This document shows positions 16,130-23,652 of a DNA stretch of 64,000 nucleotides, piece by piece. The notes below the pieces were generated by a model that was not told the origin of the DNA, made no database searches, and worked only from the letters and a program-made list of their open reading frames with translations. This DNA is from Planctomycetota bacterium. Lineage in GTDB: Bacteria; Planctomycetota; PUPC01; DSUN01. Position 1 is the first letter of the stretch; each line of letters starts with the position of its first letter. The stretch lies in assembly GCA_035384565.1 (NCBI GenBank), contig DAOOIT010000034.1, forward strand, positions 3,568 through 67,567, written 5' to 3'. The position numbers and the translations under genes are program-made.

Positions 16130-16158
16130 ATCGTACCAGAAACCCACCCCTATTGCAA
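16130..16158 (-). promoter_or_regulatory. sigma70-type promoter of the purA-uppS-cdsA-phoH-pgpH unit
   Basis: TTGCAA (16153-16158), 17 bp, TACGAT (16130-16135) on the minus strand, 58 bp before the purA ATG. Confidence 0.7.
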
Positions 16159-16292
16159 CCGGGCGTGCCGACGGCGCCGTGAGCGGAGAGGCGTAGTGAG
16201 CCGCACGCACTTGGCCTTGACCGGGTGCGTGTGGTCGCGTGGCTGCCGCAGCCGTTCTCGGCTGCCAGCGCGGCGTGGGTATCTGAAGGCGG

Positions 16293-16314
16293 ACCTGAAG
16301 GGCTGCCTTCAGGT
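16293..16314. repeat. Perfect 9-bp hairpin in the divergent region between purA and the toxin-like gene
   Basis: ACCTGAAGG and CCTTCAGGT flank a GCTG loop. It lies 110 bp upstream of the secreted-protein gene at 16424. The rest of the 288-bp gap (16136-16423) holds the purA promoter; no convincing plus-strand promoter was found. Confidence 0.6.
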
Positions 16315-16423
16315 CTGACGGACCCGCTCGCCTCACCTCTTGCACGGTCCCCACGGCGATGCATACCCATCGGCATTCAGTCCACCACGCGGAGGCGAGC
16401 CAATCGTCGTAAGGAGACGGGCC

Positions 16424-19400
16424 ATGCGGGGCAGACTGGCCGTGCGCAGTGGGCATGTCGGCGGCGGCGGCGCGGCATGGGCGGCCAACCTGGCCGCCTG
16501 TGCGCTTCTGCTCCTCCTCGCGGCGCACAGCTCGGCCCCCTCCCCCTCCCCACCCGCCATGGAGCCAGACCTCGACATCGATTCGGATAACAGCAACCCT
16601 GGCTTCTCGTACCCCGACCGCAGCGCCTACGAGGATGAGATCGAGGACGTCGCGGGCAACCTGGCTTTCCCTGGCAAGTTTGTGATGGTGAACGACGGCG
16701 ACGATGATGGCGACGGCATTCCCGACTTCGCCGATGGCTTCAACTGGGATGAGCAGTACGGCAATGACGATGATGCGGACATGGGCCTCCAGGGATACGA
16801 GCAGCTCATCCTGGAATTGCCCGAGGGGCTGGACCTCTCGAAGGCTCTCATCTACCTCTCCTATGCAGCCTCGTACCCGGGCAGCGCATCCTCGTGGGGC
16901 GTCTCCCAAGGCTGGGACCCGCCCACCTACTACCCCGCCTGGGGAGCCCTGCGCCTGTGGTCGTGCCTCGGCCCCTCGCGGGACCCCAGGAGCTGCAAGG
17001 ATGGCGGCCACTTCGTGCCGCCCGACGTCTATGAGCCCTGGCAACTGGGCATCAGCCCCTGGTGGCGTGAGGTCACGCTCGCCGTCGAGGCCGTCGTGCC
17101 CAGCACCCAACTGGCCGACACCCAGATCGCCGTCTACGTGGACCCCGATGGTTGGTACGGTCCCCAAGGCTTCCTCTACACCGACGCGGTCCGCGTGACC
17201 TGCGCCCGCATTGACCTCGACGTAGACTCTGACAACACCAACGGTTACGGCCTCCCTTCGCGCTCCGATTACGAGGACCAGATCGAGGATGCCGCACACC
17301 GGCCCGAGTTGCCCGGGAAGCTCATCGCGGTGAACGATAACGACGACGACGGCGATGGCATTCCCGACTTTGCCGATGGCTTCAATGCCGACGGCAGCCA
17401 GGGCAATGCCGATGACGCGACGCCCGGCGAGCGGTTCATCCCCCTGATCCTCGAGGTGCCACATCCCCTGTGGAGCATTCCCGGCATGCAGCAGGATGCC
17501 AGGCTCACGTTCACCTACGACGCCTCGGACCCCGCCCAGGTGACGCTCGACCCCACCACGGGCGTCTATGCCCCTGCCCCGGGCACGCTGCGGCTCTGGC
17601 GCAAGGAGGGCGCCCTGCCGCGCTCGAAGGCCAGCGCGGCCGCCGCGACATCCCCGGGCGACTTCGTGCCCAGCGGTGTCCCGATTCCCCTGGCCGCCCT
17701 GGGCCTCGGCCCAAGTGCCACAACTGTGACCCTCTATGTCGAGTGCGTGCGAAACACCAGCGGTCCGCCCCCCGCGCGCATCCTCGCCTCGCTGCGGGTT
17801 CCAGGCCCGGCCGGCCTGTTGCCCCCCATCTGCTCCGACGCTGTGCGTCTGAGGCCCTTCGGCGTGGACCTGGACGTGGACAGCGATAACGCCTCCCAGT
17901 TCGCCGGCCCCGACCACAGTGCGGTCGAGGAGGCCATCGAAGATGTGACCGGCGACGATGCCCGGCCCGGCAAGGTGGTGCTCGTGGGCAACGGCGACTC
18001 TGACCGCGATGGCCTCCCTGACTACGCCGACGGCTTCGACTGGCTCGAGGGCAACGACCTCGACGACTTCTCCCAAGGCTCGCACTTCGTGCCCCTGGTG
18101 CTTCAACTGCCCGGTGGCTTGGCCCTCGACCGTGCCGAGGTGGAGTTCACCTACTCGGCGTCGGATCCGGCCGGCGTGGCGCCCACCTTGGACGAGCCCT
18201 ACTACCTTCCCCCAGGCCACCTGCGCATGTGGAAGAAGGATGGCAGCCTCGCCCGTGACAAGCGCGGCGTGGCCGAAGGCGGCGATTTCGTCGCGCCCGG
18301 CGTCCGCTACAGCCCCGCCCAACTGGGGGCGGACTGGTATTGCTCGGCGCCAACCCTCTACGTAGAGGCCGTGCGCGAGAGCGCGACGACCGCCGACCTG
18401 CCGATCACGGTGACCTTCTACCCCCTGGGCAGCCAGGAGCCGAACGCGCCCGCGTGCTCGGACACCGTGCGGATCACGGCGACGCGCATCCAGGTCGTCC
18501 TGCTGGCCTCCGAAACCGGCGAGGCGGTGGAGACCCAGGCTCTCTCGGCCACCCGTTTCCCCCAACAGGGTGCCGCCGAGGATGGCTGGGATGCCGCCCC
18601 GGGCGCCGTAGCCGCTTATCGTATAAAGGTTTACGACCCGCGCCAGGGGATCACGCGCGTCCGCCTGGACGGACAGGACATCGCCCTGGAGCCCGAGGGC
18701 GGGACCTATGCGACGCCGCCGTTCCTGGGCATACTGCCAGGCGATCAGGCGCCCCTGGATGCCGACGAGCCGTTCCTCATTCAACTTGACGAAATCACGG
18801 AACGGGAGTATAACGCCCATGTGCTCCCGGGCGATGCCGCCGCGGACCCGGCGCCGTGGAATGTCACGGCCACCGGCGGTGTGCAGGTGTCGGTGGCCGA
18901 CGGCGTGCTCGAGGTAGACACAACGGGTGGCGGGGCAACGTACTGCGTCGAGCTGCCCGATGCGCAGCAACAGTGGCCGGCTGCCGCACTCACCGTCGTC
19001 AATCTCCGCTTCCAGCTTGTGGCCCATGACCCTGCGGCGCTGGACGGTGCGTTCGCGGTCCGCGTGGGCGACGGCGTCAACCAGTGGCTCATCGGCGTGC
19101 GGCCCGACCGGCTGGTGCATTTCGCCAACGGCGTCCGCGGCGAGATTGCGTTTCCCCCAGCCATCGGCCAGGACGGCAGCCTGCTCGACGGGCAGTTCCA
19201 CACGCTTCGCATCGCCTGCGCGGCCGGTTGCGGCACAGCAGAGGTATCGGTAGACCGCGACCTGCACGCGATCGCGTTCGCGCTCGAGGGCACGGGCACT
19301 CCGGCGCACGGGCTTCGGTGGGGCGACCTTGGCGAGGGGATCGGAGGGTGTGTCGCCTACGACTGGCTCCACTGGTGGCATGGGACCCCTGGCGACATCC

Positions 19401-20278
19401 TCTACCAGACCTCGCCCAGCCAGATGGTGGCCGGGCGCCAGGTGGTGCGCCTGGCGCAGGTCGAACCGAGCGTCTCGTACAACCCGAGCGCGCCGCCGCG
19501 CCTGCGGGTGAACACTGTTGCGCCGACGGACCTCGATAAGGAGTTAGAGGAGGCTCTCAACAAGGTGATTGACGCGATGGTGCACGACGGCTGGACTCCC
19601 ACGAATGAGGCCGACCCCGGTGAGTTTGGCAAGGCGGTACACGCCCTGTTAACCAGTGAACTTCAGCACCGGACTCGGTGGTTGATGGACGCGTACGTGG
19701 AGAGAGGGACCCGCAGGCTTCTCAGCGTGGGGGCTCCGCCGGCGGGGGTCCCACGTGAAGCCTACGTGCAGGTGGACGCCATCGGTCTACAGAGGGGCTA
19801 CAGGCCCAAGGTGGGAACGTTGCTCACGGTCGAGAGGATTCACGTCTACGAGATCAAGACCTCGGTCTCGGGCGCCCTGGACCCCGAGCAGCTCGCACGT
19901 CTTCGGGCCGTGAACGGCAACCAGAAGGTCCGGTTGGCGCGCTCGGGCAAGGTGTACGACCACGCGGAGGGCGGATTCCGGACACTGGCGCGCGTTCGGA
20001 ACCTCACCATGGCCCTCGAACTCCTCGGCCTGGGGAGCACGGCTTGGAGAGTCATCCACCTGGATGAGTATGAGAGCGACTGGACGGAGCTCGACAGTGC
20101 GCTCCGTGCTCTAGCTGCGGAGCCGAACGCCACCCGCAGGAGCCTGCTGCGCGAGGCCGCACGCCAGGCCCTGCTGCGTTACCTGAACCACTTCACCAGT
20201 GACCTTATGGGACCCGGCATTCTGGCCCTGGCCACACAGAAGTGGCTCGAAGCCCACTGGGAGATCAACGATGACTGA
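16424..20278 (+). CDS. Giant secreted protein: three Ca-binding-type repeats, LamG-like domain, C-terminal PD-(D/E)XK nuclease-like domain
   Basis: 1284 aa. The ATG at 16424 has AAGGAG 8 bp upstream and begins a signal peptide (AANLAACALLLLLAA). Three ~215-residue repeats follow. Each starts with D(L/I)DxDSDN, then a Ser/Asp-rich helix, then an acidic thrombospondin-3/EF-type loop (DDDGDGIPDFADGFN in repeats 1 and 2, DSDRDGLPDYADGFD in 3). They begin near residues 48, 263 and 482. After residue ~690 comes a beta-rich part with a LamG/DUF1080-like region (~800-980). The last ~240 residues carry a restriction-nuclease-like core: EFGKAVHALL, then VQVDAIG, then HVYEIKTS, which is the E...D...E-x-K arrangement of PD-(D/E)XK enzymes. 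Secreted, calcium-stabilised delivery of a nuclease is inferred, as in polymorphic toxins; an extracellular DNA-degrading enzyme is the alternative. The next gene overlaps by 8 bp. Confidence 0.85.
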   Translation: MRGRLAVRSGHVGGGGAAWAANLAACALLLLLAAHSSAPSPSPPAMEPDLDIDSDNSNPGFSYPDRSAYEDEIEDVAGNLAFPGKFVMVNDGDDDGDGIPDFADGFNWDEQYGNDDDADMGLQGYEQLILELPEGLDLSKALIYLSYAASYPGSASSWGVSQGWDPPTYYPAWGALRLWSCLGPSRDPRSCKDGGHFVPPDVYEPWQLGISPWWREVTLAVEAVVPSTQLADTQIAVYVDPDGWYGPQGFLYTDAVRVTCARIDLDVDSDNTNGYGLPSRSDYEDQIEDAAHRPELPGKLIAVNDNDDDGDGIPDFADGFNADGSQGNADDATPGERFIPLILEVPHPLWSIPGMQQDARLTFTYDASDPAQVTLDPTTGVYAPAPGTLRLWRKEGALPRSKASAAAATSPGDFVPSGVPIPLAALGLGPSATTVTLYVECVRNTSGPPPARILASLRVPGPAGLLPPICSDAVRLRPFGVDLDVDSDNASQFAGPDHSAVEEAIEDVTGDDARPGKVVLVGNGDSDRDGLPDYADGFDWLEGNDLDDFSQGSHFVPLVLQLPGGLALDRAEVEFTYSASDPAGVAPTLDEPYYLPPGHLRMWKKDGSLARDKRGVAEGGDFVAPGVRYSPAQLGADWYCSAPTLYVEAVRESATTADLPITVTFYPLGSQEPNAPACSDTVRITATRIQVVLLASETGEAVETQALSATRFPQQGAAEDGWDAAPGAVAAYRIKVYDPRQGITRVRLDGQDIALEPEGGTYATPPFLGILPGDQAPLDADEPFLIQLDEITEREYNAHVLPGDAAADPAPWNVTATGGVQVSVADGVLEVDTTGGGATYCVELPDAQQQWPAAALTVVNLRFQLVAHDPAALDGAFAVRVGDGVNQWLIGVRPDRLVHFANGVRGEIAFPPAIGQDGSLLDGQFHTLRIACAAGCGTAEVSVDRDLHAIAFALEGTGTPAHGLRWGDLGEGIGGCVAYDWLHWWHGTPGDILYQTSPSQMVAGRQVVRLAQVEPSVSYNPSAPPRLRVNTVAPTDLDKELEEALNKVIDAMVHDGWTPTNEADPGEFGKAVHALLTSELQHRTRWLMDAYVERGTRRLLSVGAPPAGVPREAYVQVDAIGLQRGYRPKVGTLLTVERIHVYEIKTSVSGALDPEQLARLRAVNGNQKVRLARSGKVYDHAEGGFRTLARVRNLTMALELLGLGSTAWRVIHLDEYESDWTELDSALRALAAEPNATRRSLLREAARQALLRYLNHFTSDLMGPGILALATQKWLEAHWEINDD

Positions 20279-21524
20279 GCACTCGGCGCGAAGGGCACTC
20301 GCGATGCTCGCCTTCGGAATCTTCCTGCCGCCGCGGTACGCACAGGGCGAGCGCGAGCCCTTCTGGACCCCGGAGCGAGATGCAGGGGTGTGGTACCGGC
20401 GCCTCGATGGGGACGAGATGTTCATCCCGGATGTCCATATGGGGGTCCCCTGGTTCTCGGTCGGGGACACTCCGCCGTTGTTCTACTTCTGGGAGCGTGG
20501 CGTCCGCCTGGTCTTCGAGCGGGAGGGGCCTCGGGTGTTCGTAAGCTGCGACGGGGCGCCGCCCGCTCTGGCGGGGGTCGTCTTCAATGCCCCCGGCGGG
20601 TCCCAGGCTCTCCGCGAGGCGCTCGAACGAGGGGCCAGCGGGTTCATCCTCTGGGTCCCGGGAAACGCGATTGGGGAACTGCCGGACCTGCCGCCCGAGG
20701 CCCGTATCGCGATCAGCGTCCGGGACGAGAGTGATCGCCAACTCGAGGCGCTGGGCCGGCTGCGCCATGCCCACGCTCTCCGGGTGCGGATCGGGAGTCG
20801 CCCCTGCGACCTGCGCCCCCTGGTGCCCCTGACGCGCCTCGTGTCGCTCGATCTCTCGGGCTGCGTGGAACTCGCCGACCTGGGGCCTCTGCGTGCCATG
20901 CCCGAGCTCAGGTCGCTCAGCCTCTGGGGCTGCAAGAAGGTCACCGACCTCACGCCCCTGGCCGGCCTGCGGCGCATGGAACGCCTCCTCCTCACAGGCT
21001 GCACGGCCGTCAGCGACCTCGCGCCGTTGGCCGGGATGGAGGATCTTGTGTTTCTCCGGCTCAGCTATTGCGGCAGGATCACCGATCTTCGGCCGCTGGC
21101 CAAGCTGACGAAGCTGCGCGCGCTCTACCTGGACCAATGCACCGAGGTCGCAGACCTCACCCCGTTGAGCGACCTGACCCACCTCGTTTTCCTGCAACTG
21201 CAGGCCTGCCGACGGGTGACCGACCTCTCTCCACTGGGCCGAATGGCCCGGCTGAAGTACCTCGGCCTGTACGGCTGCGAAGGCTTGCGCGACATCGCGC
21301 CGCTGGCAAGCCTGAGGGCGCTTGAGAGCCTCACGCTCAATGGCTGCGAGGCGATCAAGGATCTGGGACATCTCGCGCACCTGCCGCGCCTCAGGCGGAT
21401 CGACCTCGTCCGCTGCGACGGGATCAAAGACCTCTCGCCCCTTCGCGCCGCCGCGCAGCGGGGGGCCGACATTTTCGTGGACCCTGCTCTCGAAGCCCAG
21501 CTCAAGAGGCTGCGGCAGCCGTGA
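20271..21524 (+). CDS. Leucine-rich-repeat protein, overlapping the nuclease-like gene
   Basis: 417 aa; its ATG lies inside the last codons of the preceding gene (8-bp overlap), implying translational coupling. Residues 1-25 are a weak signal-peptide candidate (RRALAMLAFGIFL). Residues ~26-180 are unassigned. Residues ~180-400 contain about nine 22-23-residue leucine-rich repeats of the form L-x-x-L-x-L-x-G-C-x-x-(V/I)-x-D-L-x-P-L (for example SLDLSGCVELADLGPL, LLLTGCTAVSDLAPL). This regular solenoid is suited to binding a protein surface. Given the coupling, it is a candidate partner or immunity-like protein for the nuclease-like domain; that role is inference only. No enzymatic motif was seen. 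Confidence 0.85.
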   Translation: MTEHSARRALAMLAFGIFLPPRYAQGEREPFWTPERDAGVWYRRLDGDEMFIPDVHMGVPWFSVGDTPPLFYFWERGVRLVFEREGPRVFVSCDGAPPALAGVVFNAPGGSQALREALERGASGFILWVPGNAIGELPDLPPEARIAISVRDESDRQLEALGRLRHAHALRVRIGSRPCDLRPLVPLTRLVSLDLSGCVELADLGPLRAMPELRSLSLWGCKKVTDLTPLAGLRRMERLLLTGCTAVSDLAPLAGMEDLVFLRLSYCGRITDLRPLAKLTKLRALYLDQCTEVADLTPLSDLTHLVFLQLQACRRVTDLSPLGRMARLKYLGLYGCEGLRDIAPLASLRALESLTLNGCEAIKDLGHLAHLPRLRRIDLVRCDGIKDLSPLRAAAQRGADIFVDPALEAQLKRLRQP

Positions 21525-21748
21525 CGGCACCGCGCCCTACGGCGCAATCGCGCGGCGGCAGAGCTTTGGCATGCCGATCCTTCGCGCTGTCCGGCCGATG
21601 CGACTAGGAAGATTGGGCTCGACACCTATGGGATGCCGCTGTGGCCATCCAGAGGATGGCCTTTCCACGCCGCCCTGATGCGGGGATACGGATCCAGTGC
21701 AGCCCTCGCTGACCAGACCGCCATGGACTGGAGGGCAGGAGTTCTGAG

Positions 21749-22390
21749 GTGTTCACGGCTCTCTGTGTGTACTCGGTGAACGGTGTCGGATGGGTGCCGG
21801 ATGAGAGGCTTCTCGCAAAGACGCTGGAGCACTTCGGCACGACCGAGGTGATGGTATGGGGCTTCGACCGCCCGCTCCGATGGGACGATGAGGGGGAGCC
21901 CACGCCTGTCACTGCGTGTTCTCGAGCGACCATTGAGGAGGCCATTCGCAGGTCACGTGCGCCGCAGTACTGCACCGCAATACTGTTCCTCACCTGCCAC
22001 GAGTGGAGCCGACGCATACGTGGCCAGTTGCAGGATGCGCCGGGCGTGCAAACCTACGAGCACTTCGCCCCATACTGCGTGTCGGTCGTCCTGGGCCCCC
22101 AAGCCATCGCCACACCCGACCAGAAGAGTACGGCAATCGAATACTCGTTTGCCATCCGCCTGGGTGGCGAGGGCATGCCCAGGGACCTGATTGCCTACAA
22201 GCGCGTGGCCCTCGCCAACGAGTGCGTCGGGGCGCTCATCGCGTTCCTTCGCGAGGCCACGGGCATGGAGTGGGACATCGCGTTCGACTGCTCCTACTCA
22301 GAGGGCCGCCACAGGATGCTGTCCACGGAGTCGTTCCCCCCAACAGCACTGCCTCGTCGCGGGCGACGGTTGGCGGGGAAGTTCCGATAG
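21749..22390 (+). CDS. Hypothetical protein (unknown family) in the toxin-like island
   Basis: 213 aa. The GTG at 21749 is preceded by AGGAG with 7-8 bp spacing. There is no signal peptide or membrane span, so it is probably cytoplasmic. It is cysteine- and aromatic-rich for this region (LFLTCHEW, HFAPYCVSVVLG, WDIAFDCSYS). I do not recognise a family. It is separated from the LRR gene by 224 bp without recognisable features. It is directly followed by a duplicated fragment of the nuclease-like protein's C terminus, a position where immunity genes lie in polymorphic-toxin cassettes. The function is unknown. Confidence 0.6.
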   Translation: MFTALCVYSVNGVGWVPDERLLAKTLEHFGTTEVMVWGFDRPLRWDDEGEPTPVTACSRATIEEAIRRSRAPQYCTAILFLTCHEWSRRIRGQLQDAPGVQTYEHFAPYCVSVVLGPQAIATPDQKSTAIEYSFAIRLGGEGMPRDLIAYKRVALANECVGALIAFLREATGMEWDIAFDCSYSEGRHRMLSTESFPPTALPRRGRRLAGKFR

Positions 22391-22430
22391 AGAGAGGCAG
22401 GAGGCTGGAGGCAGCCGTGGGTCTCATCCT

Positions 22431-22560
22431 GATTGTTCGTTCCGGCGCCTGCTGCGCGATGCTGCACGCCAGGCCCTGCTGCTTTACCTGAACCACTTCG
22501 CTTACAGCGAGCGCCGTCTCACGTGTGCTCGCTTTCGTGAGAGGCTCCTCGACTTCGCTC
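22431..22560 (+). pseudogene. Orphan fragment duplicating the C-terminal tail of the nuclease-like protein
   Basis: One frame here reads RRLLRDAARQALLLYLNHF, nearly identical to RSLLREAARQALLRYLNHF near the C terminus of the 1284-aa protein (coding 20140-20197). At DNA level 22449-22503 matches 20143-20197 with only a few mismatches, then similarity ends. There is no start codon or ribosome site in a sensible place, and the frame runs on into non-protein-like sequence. It is therefore a displaced remnant rather than a gene. Such orphan C-terminal pieces are a hallmark of recombining toxin loci. Confidence 0.7.
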
Positions 22561-22597
22561 GGCTCGGGGGCGCATCGGGTGGGGCGCGTGGCCGCGA

Positions 22598-23368
22598 TCA
22601 GGTCGCGGCCCTCACCTTCTCGCTGCCCAGCAGCTTCTCCAGCGCATTATCCTTCGGATACGCGTGGCCGCGGTGCTGGCAGAAGCCCTCGGCGTATGCA
22701 AAGCCGGCCTCCGTGCCCCGTTCTGCGCCCCAGTGCTCCATCGAGCCGATGTAGTGGTCGAGCCCGTGCTGGCGCAGGAGCCACTCGCGCTGGCTGCGAT
22801 GACAGGCGAGCATGGCACGCTTGACGTCCATCTCGGTCGTCACGTCCACGTAGAAGTGTACGGGCTGGGGGCGGCCAAGGTAGTCTATGCCTTCCATCGC
22901 GTCCCAATAGTAGAGGTAGGGGATGCCGTGGGTGTGGGGCAGGTTGCCGTAGCCGCCGTAGTTGGGGATGGGCGCGCCGAAGCAGGCGTCGCGGACCAGG
23001 CGGCTGGTGACCTCGTGGTCCGCCATGTAGTCCTCGTGGGGGTGCGTGAACACGATGAAGGGGTCCACCTCGCGGATGGCGTTGGTGACCTTGCGGCGGG
23101 TTTCCATGTCAAAGCAGATGGCGAGGTCGCCACAGCCGAGGCCGATGTAGCGCCCCTGGAGGAGCGCGGCGCTCTCGGCGGCCTCGGCGGCGCGGATCCG
23201 GGCGATCTCTATGGAGGAGTGCTCGGTGGAGCCGCAGTCGCCGTTGGCCACAGTGACGATGGCGATCTCGTAGCCCTTCTTGCGCAGCAGCGAGAGGGTG
23301 CCGGCGGCCTTGAACTCCACGTCGTCGGGGTGGGCGCCGATGGCCAGGATGCGTCCGTTGTCTTTCAT
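22598..23368 (-). CDS. PIG-L/LmbE family N-acetylglucosaminyl deacetylase-like zinc hydrolase
   Basis: 256 aa. Zinc-binding motif AHPDDVE (~12-18), NGDCGSTEHSS, then PHEDYMADHEVTSRLV with the second His. This is the PIG-L/LmbE (PF02585) pattern of metal-dependent deacetylases acting on N-acetyl sugars or their conjugates. No signal peptide is visible, so it is cytoplasmic. It has its own promoter and is convergent with the end of the toxin-like island. The neighbouring beta-helix and esterase genes suggest carbohydrate metabolism, but the substrate is unknown. Confidence 0.9.
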   Translation of the reverse strand: MKDNGRILAIGAHPDDVEFKAAGTLSLLRKKGYEIAIVTVANGDCGSTEHSSIEIARIRAAEAAESAALLQGRYIGLGCGDLAICFDMETRRKVTNAIREVDPFIVFTHPHEDYMADHEVTSRLVRDACFGAPIPNYGGYGNLPHTHGIPYLYYWDAMEGIDYLGRPQPVHFYVDVTTEMDVKRAMLACHRSQREWLLRQHGLDHYIGSMEHWGAERGTEAGFAYAEGFCQHRGHAYPKDNALEKLLGSEKVRAAT

Positions 23369-23409
23369 CGTGCGGCTCCTTTGGGAATGGGGGCGGTCTG
23401 CGGGAGACG

Positions 23410-23438
23410 ACGGTAGCAGACGGCGGGGGATGAGTCAA
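23410..23438 (-). promoter_or_regulatory. sigma70-type promoter of the PIG-L deacetylase gene
   Basis: TTGACT (23433-23438), 17 bp, TACCGT (23410-23415) on the minus strand, 41 bp before the ATG. Confidence 0.7.
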
Positions 23439-23510
23439 TCGCCGTGTGGGGGGCCCGGCAGCGGGGACGCTGCCTGCGCGGGGTGTTCCCCGTGCGGCCG
23501 ATAGGTCCTT

Positions 23511-23560
23511 CTCGTCCCTACGCTCCGCGTGGGGACGCCTCCCCGGCCGCTCCGCGGCCA
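23511..23560. repeat. Dispersed multi-hairpin element, partial copy (hairpins 1-2)
   Basis: Hairpin 1 spans 23513-23537 (CGTCCCTACGC, TCC, GCGTGGGGACG) and hairpin 2 is at 23545-23559 (GGCCGC, TCC, GCGGCC). These match the first two hairpins of the 244-bp tandem unit at 63498-64000. The remaining intergenic space here contains the PIG-L promoter and period-9 locus B. Confidence 0.8.
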
Positions 23561-23592
23561 TCCGTTGCTCGCTCCCACGCCGAGCGGGATTC

Positions 23593-23644
23593 GTCGGACA
23601 CGTCGGACTCGTCGGACACGTCCGACAACTCCGACCTTGTCGGC
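23593..23644. repeat. Period-9 self-complementary repeat, locus B
   Basis: GTCGGAC begins at 23593, 23602 and 23611. The series then switches to its complement without breaking the 9-bp register: GTCCGAC at 23620, CTCCGAC at 23629 and a degenerate unit at 23638. The arms are almost adjacent (2 bp). It lies immediately beyond the 3' end of the beta-helix gene, the same relative position as locus A to its neighbour. Confidence 0.85.
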
Positions 23645-23652
23645 CGGGCCGC

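Noticed and set aside
16091..19381. 1096-codon minus-strand open frame antisense to the secreted-protein gene
   Set aside because: Caused by high GC3 codon use on the plus strand; no domains, no ribosome site, and the plus-strand reading has a signal peptide and clear repeats.
16424..22560. Insertion sequence, prophage or integron carrying the toxin-like island
   Set aside because: No transposase, integrase, att-like direct repeats or phage structural genes were found in or around it.
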